Part shown: piece after piece, positions 1 through 8,221 of the stretch
How positions within the stretch are numbered: the first letter of the stretch is position 1
Layout of the letters: the number at the start of each line of letters is the position of its first letter
Source of the DNA: Chryseomicrobium excrementi
GTDB lineage: Bacteria; Bacillota; Bacilli; Bacillales_A; Planococcaceae
Reading direction: 5' to 3'
Assembly (NCBI RefSeq): GCF_002798305.1
Contig: NZ_PCGR01000005.1
Coordinates: forward strand, 1 to 64,000
DNA: 64,000 bases
Translations under genes and position numbers: made by a program
The notes under the pieces: model-generated
What the model was told of the DNA's origin: nothing
What the model saw: only the letters and a program-made list of their open reading frames with translations
Databases searched by the model: none

Positions 1-45
1 CGACGTGTGGAGCTGACGAATACTAATCGATCGAGGACTTAACCA
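1..45 (+). rRNA. 23S rRNA, 3' end only
   Basis: The first bases match the conserved 3' terminus of Bacillales 23S rRNA (GAATACTAATCGATCGAGG, then ACTTAACC). Only the last ~45 nt lie inside the window, so the gene starts upstream. It is followed on the same strand by 5S rRNA, which is the usual end of an rrn operon. The exact 3' end is estimated. Confidence 0.9.
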
Positions 46-90
46 AAAAGATCAATGGAGTTCTATCCAGTTTTGAGCGAACAGGCTCAT

Positions 91-207
91 GTCCAGTGAT
101 GATGGCGAAGAGGTCACACCCGTTCCCATACCGAACACGGAAGTTAAGCTCTTCAGCGCCGATGGTAGTTGGGGGTCTCCCCCTGTGAGAGTAGGACGTC
201 GCTGGGC
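91..207 (+). rRNA. 5S rRNA
   Basis: This is a complete 5S rRNA of about 117 nt. The conserved core CCGAACACGGAAGTTAAGC is present, as is the GAGAGTAGGACGTCGC segment near the 3' end. The termini pair to form helix I (GTCCAGT with GCTGGGC, allowing G-T pairs). It lies 46 nt after the 23S end and is followed directly by a strong terminator, so it is the last gene of this rrn operon. Ends are set from the helix I pairing and could be off by 1-2 nt. Confidence 0.95.
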
Positions 208-215
208 AACACGGA

Positions 216-244
216 GGTCATCCCGAGAGGGGTGGCCTTTTTTG
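216..244 (+). terminator. rrn operon terminator
   Basis: A 9-bp stem (GGTCATCCC with GGGGTGGCC, G-T pairs allowed) closes a GAGA loop and is followed by a run of six T. It is an intrinsic terminator just after 5S. Confidence 0.9.
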
Positions 245-250
245 TATGCT

Positions 251-372
251 TAGATGTGGAAGGCGTTCGCCCAGAAATGCTTCGGAGATCAGGCGTACCC
301 ATAGAGGCGTCCTCTGCCTCTGTGGGTGCGAATGATCTTTGAATGTATTTCTAACGCCTGCAACTCGATTAC
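251..372 (+). repeat. 122-bp intergenic element, copy 1
   Basis: It begins TAGATGTGGA and ends GCAACTCGATTAC. Two more near-full copies and one remnant lie on the opposite strand at 39991-40261. Inside, arms 297-308 and 316-327 form a 12-bp hairpin (ACCCATAGAGGC with GCCTCTGTGGGT). Outer arms GGCGTT and AACGCC, and inner arms AGAAAT and ATTTCT, also pair. No coding potential is seen. It does not match a family known to me, and structure is better conserved than sequence between copies. Confidence 0.8.
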
Positions 373-459
373 GAGTCGAAGCGCAACTGACTCTTAGGGC
401 AAGCCTTTTAATGGTAGAAGGGCCTTTCTAGCAAGAGCATATATGGTGGAGACTATTGG

Positions 460-644
460 TGCAGATACTTGAAAGTGTGGCCGATATTCGAGCAACTGCG
501 GCCGATAAGCTGTCATCTGCAGCAGATACTCAAGGAACTACGGCAGATACTTGTAGATGCGACCGATATTCGAGCAACTGCGGCCGATAAGCCGCCATCT
601 CCAGCAGATACTCAATGAACTGCGGCAGATACTTGGCGATACGA
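460..644. repeat. 21-bp-unit array, first family (82-bp higher-order repeat)
   Basis: Two copies of an 82-bp repeat start at 481 and 563. Each consists of imperfect units of 21 bp (one unit is 19 bp): units start near 479, 500, 521, 542, 561, 582, 603 and 624. Recurrent words are GGCCGATA and GCAGATACT. Open frames on both strands across it only reflect the multiple-of-three period. They have no convincing Shine-Dalgarno site and no known domain. Confidence 0.8.
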
Positions 645-681
645 CTGAAACTAGAGCCACTGAAGTAGGTACTCCATGCAG

Positions 682-960
682 GTCTCGACGCAAAAGCGTC
701 ATCTGCCGACGTAAACTCGATATCTGCCTCCGTAAACGAATCATCTGCCGCCGATTCGCATAGGACCGAACTACGTCTCGACGCAAAAGCGTCATCTGCC
801 GACGTAAACTCGATATCTGCCCGCGTAAACGCTCCATCTGCCGACGATTCGCCTATGACCGATCCAGGTCTCGACGATTCCGGTCGATCTGCCGACGTAA
901 AATTGGCAACTGCCTCCGTAAGCGTTGCATCTGCCGACAATTCGCATCGAAGCAGCAATC
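682..960. repeat. 21-bp-unit array, second family (three 93-bp repeats)
   Basis: Three copies with an exact 93-bp period start at 682, 775 and 868. Each holds three 21-bp units (CATCTGCCGACGTAAAC type) plus a 30-bp linker containing GTCTCGACG. The core word ATCTGCCG resembles the reverse complement of the first family (CGGCAGAT), so the two arrays may be inverted relatives. No gene can be supported here. Confidence 0.85.
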
Positions 961-1151
961 ACCGGCCCACTTTTTAGATCACCGCAAGTCATTTCCATAG
1001 CCACCCAATGAAAAATTCTCCTCAAATGAATGAATGCCCCAAAACCAGCCCTTTCTAGAAAATCCCTAAAACCATCAAAGCTCTTAAATCCCTACACCTT
1101 TTAAGGGTCCTGGAGCCGTTAAGCCATACTAACACTATCCACTTCACTCCA
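961..1151. other. non-coding spacer, nothing recognised
   Basis: This stretch separates the 21-bp arrays from the terminator of the binding-protein gene. No ribosome binding site with an open frame, RNA gene or clear repeat was seen in it. Confidence 0.5.
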
Positions 1152-1187
1152 AACAAAAAACCTCCCTCCACCAAGGTGGAGAGAGGT
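1152..1187 (-). terminator. terminator of the oligopeptide-binding protein gene
   Basis: Read on the minus strand, a 13-bp stem (ACCTCTCTCCACC with GGTGGAGGGAGGT) is followed by TTTTTTG. It sits 13 bp past the stop codon of the binding-protein gene. Confidence 0.9.
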
Positions 1188-1200
1188 CTTCAAAACAAGA

Positions 1201-2841
1201 TTATTCATTGATTGTTACATCACGAAGTTGGTAGATACCGTCAGTGCCGATATCAAATCCTTGTACGTTGTCAGAAATACCAGTTAGGTACTCTGTGTGA
1301 AGTAAGAACGCCATTGGAGCATCGTCAGTTAATAACTGAGCTACTTCAGCGTAGATTGCTTCACGAGCAGCTGGATCTGTCTCACGGCGACCTTGGTCAA
1401 GTAGTTCGTCCACTTCTGGGTTTTCGTAGAATGAACGGTTACCTGGGTTCCCTTTTTGTGAAGAGTGGAATAATGCATACATACCGTAGTCAGCGTCACC
1501 AGTTGGGTTAGACCAACCAAGGATGAACATGTCGTGCTGGCCAGCAGCAGTTTGCTCTAGGTACGTACCGAACTCCATAACTTCGATTTCAACAGTGATG
1601 TTCAATTCAGCTAGAGCTTCTTGAACAAGAACTGCGATTGCTTGACGTTGTGGGTTATCGTTTGTCCATAGAGTTGTTTCGAAGCCGTCTGCCATACCTG
1701 CTTCTTCAAGTAGAGCTTTTGCTTCGTCCATGTTGTACTCAATTGCATCGATGTCTTCAGTGTAACCGAAGATACCAGGTGCAAGAGGTCCAATTGCTGG
1801 AATACCGTAGTTGTCATAGATACCGCTGATGATAGCTTCGCGGTCGATTGCTTTAGAGATAGCTTGACGCACTAATGGATCATCAAATGGAGCTTTTTCT
1901 GTGTTGAAACCAAGGTAAGCTAAGCTTGAAGAAGCTTTTTGGTTTACAGAAGCCACACCAGAGTTGTTGATCCGTTCTACTTCGTTTGGTTGAACTGGAT
2001 CGATGATATGAACGTTTCCAGTTTCAAGGTCTGCTGCACGTACTTGAGAGTCAGGAACCACGCGGAATGTAACTGAATCTACTTTCGCGCCTTCTTCACC
2101 CCAATAGTCTTCGTTCTTTACAAGTTTGATTTCAGAACCTGGGTTCCAAGATTCAAATTTGAAGAAACCAGTTCCAACCGGGTTTTCTGAGATAACAGAA
2201 CCTGGGTCAGCCCCGCCATTTAATGCTTCATAGTCAGCCTCGATAGAAGCTGGAGACACCATACCGCCACCGTTGTGTGAAAGGTGAGCAAGTAGTGGTG
2301 CAAATGGGTATTCCGTTGTGATGTTGACTTCGTAGTCGCTCACAACTTCAACGTTTGTAATCATTTCGAATAAGAAGAGACGTGGAGAAGCAACAGCTGG
2401 ATCAAGGATACGATCCAAGTTCATTTTTACAACTTCTGCGTTGAACTCTTCACCGTCGTGGAACTTAACGCCTTCACGCAATTTGAATGACCAAGTCGTG
2501 TCATCCACTTGCTCCCATGACTCAGCTAGTCCTGGAACGATTTCGTTGTTTTCATCACGGTTAACTAGTGTTTCATAGATGTTAGCCTGAACTACTGAAG
2601 ATGGTACGTCATTTGAACCTGCTGGATCAAGTGAAGATGCATCAGATAGAACTGCAAGAATTAAATCTCCGCCCTCAGCGCCTTCAGACGCAGTGCCTTC
2701 AGAACCTTCAGTTCCTTCTGTTTCTTCTGTTGGTTCTTCTGAAGTGTTTTCAGAATCACTACCGCCTGCACAAGCTGCTAAAACTAATGCTAGCATAAGT
2801 GTTAACAGAAGGAACAAAAGCGACTTCTTGTTAATAGCCAT
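1201..2841 (-). CDS. oligopeptide/dipeptide ABC transporter substrate-binding lipoprotein
   Basis: This 546-residue protein captures extracellular peptides and delivers them to the permease pair encoded divergently at 3263-5128. The N-terminus is a lipoprotein signal peptide: Lys5-Lys6, a hydrophobic stretch, then lipobox LAAC with Cys24 as the lipidated residue. An acidic Gly/Ser/Thr/Glu linker (about 25-55) follows, as is usual between the membrane anchor and the folded domain. The rest is a family 5 solute-binding protein (DppA/OppA type), with GLAESWE and LREGVKFHDGE characteristic of the family, and the length is normal. The start has a GGGGG-containing Shine-Dalgarno site. The substrate could be di- or oligopeptides, or glutathione; sequence alone does not decide. 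Confidence 0.92.
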   Translation of the reverse strand: MAINKKSLLFLLLTLMLALVLAACAGGSDSENTSEEPTEETEGTEGSEGTASEGAEGGDLILAVLSDASSLDPAGSNDVPSSVVQANIYETLVNRDENNEIVPGLAESWEQVDDTTWSFKLREGVKFHDGEEFNAEVVKMNLDRILDPAVASPRLFLFEMITNVEVVSDYEVNITTEYPFAPLLAHLSHNGGGMVSPASIEADYEALNGGADPGSVISENPVGTGFFKFESWNPGSEIKLVKNEDYWGEEGAKVDSVTFRVVPDSQVRAADLETGNVHIIDPVQPNEVERINNSGVASVNQKASSSLAYLGFNTEKAPFDDPLVRQAISKAIDREAIISGIYDNYGIPAIGPLAPGIFGYTEDIDAIEYNMDEAKALLEEAGMADGFETTLWTNDNPQRQAIAVLVQEALAELNITVEIEVMEFGTYLEQTAAGQHDMFILGWSNPTGDADYGMYALFHSSQKGNPGNRSFYENPEVDELLDQGRRETDPAAREAIYAEVAQLLTDDAPMAFLLHTEYLTGISDNVQGFDIGTDGIYQLRDVTINE

Positions 2842-2873
2842 ACGTGAATTGCCCCCTATACATTAAATGTTTT

Positions 2874-2934
2874 GAATATTAGAGTGAACATAATATTCAA
2901 AAAATAATATAGCACACTACAGAAAATGAAACAA
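2874..2934 (-). promoter_or_regulatory. candidate promoter and inverted repeat for the binding-protein gene
   Basis: On the minus strand TTGTTT (2929-2934) and TATATT (2906-2911) are 17 bp apart. Just downstream, around the expected start site, is the 7-bp inverted repeat GAATATT (2874-2880) and AATATTC (2892-2898), a possible operator. The binding protein is unknown. Confidence 0.45.
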
Positions 2935-3262
2935 GGCAATATCTTACAATTAAACAATCTTTAAGATAGATGATTCGACTTATAAAAAAGAAAAAAATAA
3001 TATTTTTATGATTTTCTTGCCAATAAAATACAATTAACAGATAAAATAAATATTTTAATATAGTTCTAATTGCGAATGAATGCGCTTTCTCTTATAAATA
3101 AGATGTGTCTAATATAATATTCTTATTATTTATATTTTCAGATTATTTTATTTCTCCCTCTTTGAACAAAATTTCGAATCTAGTCAGACAAGCGTGAATC
3201 TTGTAAAATAAGCTAGTCTACGTTTTTGACAGAATAGTTAAATAAGAAAGGGTGCTTACTTC
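2935..3262. other. AT-rich divergent control region
   Basis: The gap between the divergent transporter transcripts is strongly AT-rich and carries no gene. On the plus strand TTGCGA (3070-3075) and TATAAA (3093-3098) have a 17-bp spacer and are the best promoter candidate for the permease operon. A TTGACA at 3226-3231 has no matching -10 box. Confidence 0.45.
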
Positions 3263-4168
3263 ATGAGTGAAGAAACAGTGAATCATCCTGTGACTGCCAA
3301 AAAAGTGAATCCGCAGCTTGAAAGCTTCAAACAGTTTTGGCGTCGACTTGCTAAAAACAGAGCGGCACTCATTGGTGGGATCATGATTCTGTTTTTTGTG
3401 ATCATGGCTTTCCTTGGTCCTTGGATCATTTCCACATTTACAGATTGGGAGCCTAACAAGACAAGTGTGGCTAATAAGTTGCAAGGTCCATCAGCTGAAC
3501 ATTGGTTTGGCACAGATAGTTTTGGACGTGACATTTTTACACGTATTGTATTTGGAATGAAATTGACTCTATATGTTGGATTCCTTTCAGTATTCGTCGG
3601 GGGGATTGTCGGAGTAATTCTCGGGATTGTCTCGGGCTATTATGGAGGAAAAGTCGATACGATCATCATGCGTCTGATGGACGTCTTACTAGCGTTCCCT
3701 GGTATCCTTTTAGCCCTTGCTATTGTGGCAGTACTTGGAGGAAGCTTGACGAACGTGATTATCGCAGTAGGGATTTTCTCAGTACCTGCATTTGCGCGGA
3801 TTGTTCGAGGATCTACTCTATCCGTCAAGAAGCTTGAATATATTGACGCTGTCAGAGCCCTTGGTGCTTCAGACTTCCGTATTATCTTTAAACATATTTT
3901 GCCGAACGTTATGTCACCAATCATCGTACAAGCCTCGTTACGTATCGCAACCGCGATTCTGACAGGAGCAGGTCTAGCTTTCCTTGGATTAGGTGCGCAA
4001 CCACCAGCTCCAGAGTGGGGGGCTATGCTGAATGAAGGACGTCAGTATATGTATGAAGCAGGACATGTCGCGTTGTTCCCGGGATTAATGATTGTTGTCG
4101 TAGTACTTGCATTCAATATCTTTGGTGATGGCGTGAGAGATGCATTAGATCCAAAAATGAAAAAATAG
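3263..4168 (+). CDS. peptide ABC transporter permease, DppC/OppC type
   Basis: This 301-residue integral membrane protein forms half of the importer channel. An N-terminal OppC_N segment includes the first membrane helix (about 35-60). The binding-protein-dependent transport domain with further helices follows. The cytoplasmic EAA loop, which docks the ATPases, is visible near 196-215 (RALGASDFRIIFKHILPN). It is the first gene of a four-gene operon; the next start lies 12 bp after its stop. Having the C-type permease before the B-type is the reverse of the common order. Confidence 0.92.
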   Translation: MSEETVNHPVTAKKVNPQLESFKQFWRRLAKNRAALIGGIMILFFVIMAFLGPWIISTFTDWEPNKTSVANKLQGPSAEHWFGTDSFGRDIFTRIVFGMKLTLYVGFLSVFVGGIVGVILGIVSGYYGGKVDTIIMRLMDVLLAFPGILLALAIVAVLGGSLTNVIIAVGIFSVPAFARIVRGSTLSVKKLEYIDAVRALGASDFRIIFKHILPNVMSPIIVQASLRIATAILTGAGLAFLGLGAQPPAPEWGAMLNEGRQYMYEAGHVALFPGLMIVVVVLAFNIFGDGVRDALDPKMKK

Positions 4169-4180
4169 GGGTGATTAACG

Positions 4181-5128
4181 TTGACTAAATATATTATCCG
4201 AAGACTTCTTCAGACCATTCCAGTATTAATCGGTGTAACGATTTTAGTATTTTCGTTAATGCACCTCGTACCTGGTGACGCTGCAAAAATCATTGCAGGT
4301 GAAGGGGCATCCGATCAGACAGTAGAAAACATTCGTGAACGATTAGGTTTGAATGACCCGCTTTACGTACAATATGGAACATTTGTTGGAAACGCAGTTC
4401 AAGGAGATCTAGGGTCTTCTATTCGCTCAGGTCGTCCAGTCATGGACGAAATTGGTGCGCGATTCTGGGTTACATTTGAATTAGCATTTTACTCTACAAT
4501 TGTGGCGGTATTCTTAGGGCTTATTGCAGGAATTATCTCTGCAGTCCGGCATTACACCTTGACCGACGTGACCGTAATGATTATTGCGTTATTCGGTCTT
4601 TCCATGCCCAACTTCTGGTTTGGACTCTTATTGATTCAATGGTTTGCAATCGGAAACTGGATGCCAGAATCACTCGAATTCCTGAAGATGCGGCCATCCG
4701 GTTGGGGAGATGACTGGAGACAGGTTGTCTTGCCAGTACTGACACTTGGAACTGGTGGAGCGGCCATCATTGCACGTATGACCCGGTCTTCGATGCTTGA
4801 AGTCATTGGACAGGATTACATTCGTACAGCGCGAGCGAAAGGGTTGACGGAACGGATTGTCGTATACCGTCACGCTCTCAAAAATGCCTTGATTCCAGTA
4901 GTGACAGTAGTAGGACTTGAGTTCGGTGGGTTCCTTGGAGGCGCCGTGCTTACGGAGACGATTTTTGCCATCAACGGAATGGGGCGTCTGACGATCGATG
5001 CAATTCGTACACGTGATTTCCCGATGGTACAAGGGACTGTGCTTGTGATTTCAGTGTTGTTCGTAGTTGTAAACTTATTAGTAGACGTTTCGTATCGCTA
5101 CTTGAATAAACGTATTGATTTAAATTAG
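4181..5128 (+). CDS. peptide ABC transporter permease, DppB/OppB type
   Basis: The second channel subunit has 315 residues. A hydrophobic first helix follows a basic start (about 9-30), and several more membrane segments are visible. The EAA loop near 216-235 reads ARAKGLTERIVVYRHALKNA. Translation starts at TTG 4181 behind AGGGGTG; no better ATG lies in frame upstream. It should pair with the permease encoded just before it, and the downstream ATPases energise the complex. Confidence 0.92.
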   Translation: MTKYIIRRLLQTIPVLIGVTILVFSLMHLVPGDAAKIIAGEGASDQTVENIRERLGLNDPLYVQYGTFVGNAVQGDLGSSIRSGRPVMDEIGARFWVTFELAFYSTIVAVFLGLIAGIISAVRHYTLTDVTVMIIALFGLSMPNFWFGLLLIQWFAIGNWMPESLEFLKMRPSGWGDDWRQVVLPVLTLGTGGAAIIARMTRSSMLEVIGQDYIRTARAKGLTERIVVYRHALKNALIPVVTVVGLEFGGFLGGAVLTETIFAINGMGRLTIDAIRTRDFPMVQGTVLVISVLFVVVNLLVDVSYRYLNKRIDLN

Positions 5129-5144
5129 GAAGGAGTGTCTCGAG

Positions 5145-6176
5145 TTGATTTCAAAAGATAATGTACTTGAAGTGAGAAACCTGCAGACGTCCTTCTCTAC
5201 AGATAAAGGTGAAGTACGTGCAGTAGACGGTGTGAGCTTTGACGTACCGAAAGGGAAAACGATCGGAATCGTAGGTGAATCCGGTTCTGGGAAGAGTATC
5301 ACATCACTTTCCATCCTCCGTTTACTTGCTGAGAATGGGAAAATCAAAGGTGGAGAGATTCGCTACAAAGGCGAAGATTTGACAAAGGTCAGTGAAAAGC
5401 GGATGCGCGAGCTTCGAGGAAATGAGATTTCGATGATTTTCCAAGAGCCGATGACGTCGTTGAATCCCGTATACACAGTGGGACAACAAATCAGTGAGGC
5501 GCTGATTTCACACCAAGGAATGAACAAAAAACAAGCTATGGTGCGCTCGGTAGAACTTCTGAAATTAGTTGGAATTCCGTCACCTGAAAAACGTGTGAAA
5601 GCGTATCCCTTTGAGTTGTCAGGTGGTATGCGTCAACGTGTGATGATTGCGATGTCACTAGCGTGCGATCCTGAAATTCTAATCGCAGATGAACCGACTA
5701 CGGCACTTGACGTGACGATTCAAGCACAGATCTTAGAATTGATTAAAGATCTTCAAGAACGTCTCGGAATGTCTGTTATTTTCATCACACATGATCTAGG
5801 TGTTGTAGCAGAAACATGTGACTATGTTGCCGTTATGTATGCGGGTCAAGTAGTAGAGTATTCGGATATCCGGACGCTCTTCAAACAGCCGAAGCATCCT
5901 TACTCGATTGGTCTATTGAATTCATTGCCCCGTCACGATATTGACCAAGAAAAACTCATGCCAATCAAAGGGAATGTTCCAAGTCCACATGAGATGCCTA
6001 CAGGCTGTCGTTTTGCTCCACGCTGTCCTGCAGCTACTGATCTGTGCCGTGCGAAGATGCCGGAACTGATGACCGATGACTCAGGTAACCAAATCCGCTG
6101 CTGGATCTACTCAGACGAGTGGCCAGGTGAGAAGGAGGTAAACGTTTATGGCGAAACAAGAATTGCTAAAGGTTGA
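5145..6176 (+). CDS. peptide ABC transporter ATP-binding protein, DppD/OppD type
   Basis: The 343-residue ATPase hydrolyses ATP to drive import. Walker A is GESGSGKS (44-51), the ABC signature is LSGGMRQR (158-165) and Walker B is ILIADEP followed by TTALD (about 178-189). The C-terminal oligopeptide-transporter extension (from about 270) carries the expected cysteine cluster (CRFAPRCP, then a later Cys and RCW). The start is TTG 5145 behind GGAAGGAG. Its end overlaps the partner ATPase gene by 29 bp, which suggests translational coupling. Confidence 0.94.
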   Translation: MISKDNVLEVRNLQTSFSTDKGEVRAVDGVSFDVPKGKTIGIVGESGSGKSITSLSILRLLAENGKIKGGEIRYKGEDLTKVSEKRMRELRGNEISMIFQEPMTSLNPVYTVGQQISEALISHQGMNKKQAMVRSVELLKLVGIPSPEKRVKAYPFELSGGMRQRVMIAMSLACDPEILIADEPTTALDVTIQAQILELIKDLQERLGMSVIFITHDLGVVAETCDYVAVMYAGQVVEYSDIRTLFKQPKHPYSIGLLNSLPRHDIDQEKLMPIKGNVPSPHEMPTGCRFAPRCPAATDLCRAKMPELMTDDSGNQIRCWIYSDEWPGEKEVNVYGETRIAKG

Positions 6177-7161
6177 AGGCCTGAAACAATACTTCCCTAT
6201 TAAAGGTGGCTTTTTAGGTCGCACAGTCAACCATGTCAAAGCAGTAGATGATATCAGCTTTACGATCTATGAAGGTGAGACAGTTAGTATCGTAGGAGAG
6301 TCTGGTTGTGGAAAATCAACAACAGGGCGGTCTATTCTCCGTCTTGAAGAACCAACAGAAGGAAAAGTCGAGTTCCAAGGCGTAGACTTAGCAACCATCA
6401 GTAAGCGTCAAATGCGTGATTACCGCAAAGATTTGCAGATTATCTTCCAAGATCCGTATGCTTCTATCAATCCTCGCCAGACAGTGGCATCTGTATTAAA
6501 TGAAGCGATGGAGATTCAAAATGTGTTGCCTGCAAACAAACGCCGTGCTCGCATTGAAGAGTTATTAGAAACTGTAGGACTTCTGCCGTATCAAGCAGAC
6601 CGTTTCCCGCATGAATTCTCTGGTGGACAGCGTCAGCGTATTGGTATTGCGCGTGCGCTTTCTGTCGATCCGAAGCTGATCATCTGTGATGAAGCTGTGT
6701 CGGCCCTAGACGTTTCCATTCAAGCTCAAGTGTTGAATCTGTTGGAAGATTTGCAGGAACAGTATAACTTGACGTATTTGTTCATCTCGCATGACTTAGG
6801 TGTCGTACGTCATATTTCTGACCGCATCATTGTTATGTATCTCGGGAAGATTGTAGAGATTGCAGACAAGCACAGCTTGTTTGAAAATCCGCAGCACCCG
6901 TATACAAAAGCCTTGCTGTCTGCGATTCCGGTACCAGATCCAGATAAGAAGAAAGAGCGTATTGTGTTAAAAGGGGACGTTCCGTCTCCGATTGATCCGC
7001 CAGCTGGCTGCCGTTTCCACACGCGCTGTCCGTTTGCGACAGACAAGTGTCGAACGGAAGAGCCGAAATTACGCACTTCAGATTTGATGAAGGAAGGCCA
7101 TGAAGCGGCGTGCCACTACATGGAAGAGATTTCTGCAGGAGCTATGCAGCCGAATTATTAA
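6148..7161 (+). CDS. peptide ABC transporter ATP-binding protein, DppF/OppF type
   Basis: The second ATPase of the importer has 337 residues. Walker A is GESGCGKS (50-57), the signature is FSGGQRQR (157-164) and Walker B is [12 protein letters not shown] (177-188). The C-terminal extension has the family cysteines (CRFHTRCP). The ATG at 6148 lies inside the end of the preceding gene and has a strong GAAGGAGG site. It is the last gene of the operon, and a terminator follows 6 bp later. With the three upstream genes and the divergent lipoprotein it makes a complete five-part peptide importer. Confidence 0.94.
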   Translation: MAKQELLKVEGLKQYFPIKGGFLGRTVNHVKAVDDISFTIYEGETVSIVGESGCGKSTTGRSILRLEEPTEGKVEFQGVDLATISKRQMRDYRKDLQIIFQDPYASINPRQTVASVLNEAMEIQNVLPANKRRARIEELLETVGLLPYQADRFPHEFSGGQRQRIGIARALSVDPKLIICDEAVSALDVSIQAQVLNLLEDLQEQYNLTYLFISHDLGVVRHISDRIIVMYLGKIVEIADKHSLFENPQHPYTKALLSAIPVPDPDKKKERIVLKGDVPSPIDPPAGCRFHTRCPFATDKCRTEEPKLRTSDLMKEGHEAACHYMEEISAGAMQPNY

Positions 7162-7167
7162 GTAGAA

Positions 7168-7195
7168 AGCCTCGCCCTTTGGGTGGGGCTTTTTT
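7168..7195 (+). terminator. terminator of the peptide transporter operon
   Basis: A 10-bp stem (AGCCTCGCCC with GGGTGGGGCT, G-T pairs allowed) and TTT loop are followed by a T run. Confidence 0.9.
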
Positions 7196-7222
7196 GGTAT
7201 ACTCATCAGGTGAGGTGTTTGT

Positions 7223-7411
7223 ATGAAAAAACAATGGCTGGCAGTTGAAGCAGGCGAAACGATTGGAGAAGCCTACGAACGACTGCAAAACAGTGGGTTT
7301 CAAATCGTTGGTCGGCGTGAAGTGCCCGTATTTGAAGAAGTGGACGGACAACCGGTCCCACTTCGCCAACAGATTGAATTTTGTGTGATTCGCCTAAAAG
7401 ACGAACAATGA
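7223..7411 (+). CDS. small NETI-motif protein (YebG-like)
   Basis: This 62-residue soluble protein has GETIGEAYERL near the N-terminus, corresponding to the NETI motif of the small YebG family found just upstream of purE in Bacillus. The function is unknown. The ATG has an AGGTGAGGTG site. It stands alone between the transporter terminator and the purine promoter. Identification rests on the motif, the size and the position next to purE. Confidence 0.7.
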   Translation: MKKQWLAVEAGETIGEAYERLQNSGFQIVGRREVPVFEEVDGQPVPLRQQIEFCVIRLKDEQ

Positions 7412-7427
7412 ATTGTCAGAAAAATTT

Positions 7428-7473
7428 AATGTTCGGTTATTGGGTTGACTCGAACGAGAATGCCTGCTAAACT
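7428..7473 (+). promoter_or_regulatory. purine operon promoter with PurR-like operator
   Basis: TTGACT (7445-7450) and TAAACT (7468-7473) have a 17-bp spacer. Upstream, 7428-7441 is the reverse complement of AATAACCGAACATT, a good match to the Bacillus PurBox core CCGAAC. An opposed CGAAC lies at 7451-7455 over the -35 region, 15 nt from the inner TTCG. This arrangement fits repression by PurR, relieved by PRPP, as known in B. subtilis. Confidence 0.7.
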
Positions 7474-7494
7474 AGCGTTAGATTGATGAATAGA

Positions 7495-7569
7495 TTTCCC
7501 CATATATGCTTAAGAATTGGCTTAAGTGTCTCTACCATGTCACCGTAAATGACAGGACTATGCGGGAAA
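7495..7569 (+). promoter_or_regulatory. guanine (purine) riboswitch aptamer
   Basis: The conserved purine aptamer core is visible: P1 (TTTCCC/CATA with TATG/GGGAAA), P2 (CTTAAG with CTTAAG), the J2/3 sequence TCTACC, P3 (ATGTCA with TGACAG) and J3/1 GGACTATG. The C in GACTATG is the specificity base for guanine or hypoxanthine; adenine switches have T there. It precedes a terminator and the purine operon, so guanine binding should reduce read-through. Confidence 0.93.
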
Positions 7570-7638
7570 GCGGCTTTTGATGTTTCGAGCAGGAAAGGTG
7601 TGTTTACTGATGGGTAAATACGTGGATCCTCATGAATT

Positions 7639-7699
7639 CCTCAAATAGTCTGCTTTCGTGCGTATGTCCGAAGCAGATTATTTGGGGAATTTTTGTTTT
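7639..7699 (+). terminator. riboswitch-controlled terminator before purE
   Basis: A long stem (CCTCAAATAGTCTGCTT with AAGCAGATTATTTGGGG) is followed by ATTTTTGTTTT. It lies 70 nt after the guanine aptamer and 34 nt before purE, and is the expected expression platform for attenuation of the operon. Confidence 0.85.
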
Positions 7700-7732
7700 C
7701 ACAAGACCGAATGAAAAGGCGGGAACTCATAC

Positions 7733-8221
7733 ATGACAGCAAAAGTTGGCGTTATCATGGGCAGCACAAGCGATTGGGAGACTATGCAACAGGCATGTGA
7801 CATCTTAGAAGAGCTTTCGATTCCTTATGAAAAGAAAGTCGTCTCGGCTCACCGGACACCGGACCTAATGTTTGATTACGCGGAACAAGCACGTGCTCGC
7901 GGGATACAAGTCATTATCGCAGGAGCAGGCGGAGCAGCCCACTTACCAGGAATGGTTGCTGCGAAGACAACACTTCCAGTCATCGGGGTACCTGTTCAGT
8001 CGAAGGCACTTAACGGACTTGACTCCTTATTATCGATTGTTCAGATGCCAGGAGGCGTTCCTGTAGCGACAGTCGCCATCGGAAAAGCGGGAGCGACGAA
8101 CGCTGGGCTTCTAGCAGCACAGATTCTTGGATCTACAGATGCTGAAGTCGCTGAGCGCCTTGAAGTGCGACGGGAGAAGACGCGTCAACTCGTTGAAGAA
8201 AGTTCAGGTGACCTACTATGA
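7733..8221 (+). CDS. purE: N5-carboxyaminoimidazole ribonucleotide mutase
   Basis: PurE converts N5-CAIR to CAIR in purine synthesis, acting after PurK. The class I features are present: GSTSDW (10-15) for phosphate binding, SAHRTPD with the catalytic-region His, and [11 protein letters not shown]. At 162 residues the length is normal. It is the first gene of the twelve-gene operon; its stop overlaps the purK start by 4 bp (ATGA). Confidence 0.97.
   Translation: MTAKVGVIMGSTSDWETMQQACDILEELSIPYEKKVVSAHRTPDLMFDYAEQARARGIQVIIAGAGGAAHLPGMVAAKTTLPVIGVPVQSKALNGLDSLLSIVQMPGGVPVATVAIGKAGATNAGLLAAQILGSTDAEVAERLEVRREKTRQLVEESSGDLL

Noticed and set aside
481-960. A CRISPR array
   Set aside because: Units are imperfect and contiguous with no unique spacers of constant size, and no cas gene is near.
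530-1025. Several overlapping open frames on both strands in the repeat region
   Set aside because: They come from 21- and 93-bp repeats whose length is a multiple of three; there is no convincing ribosome binding site or known domain.
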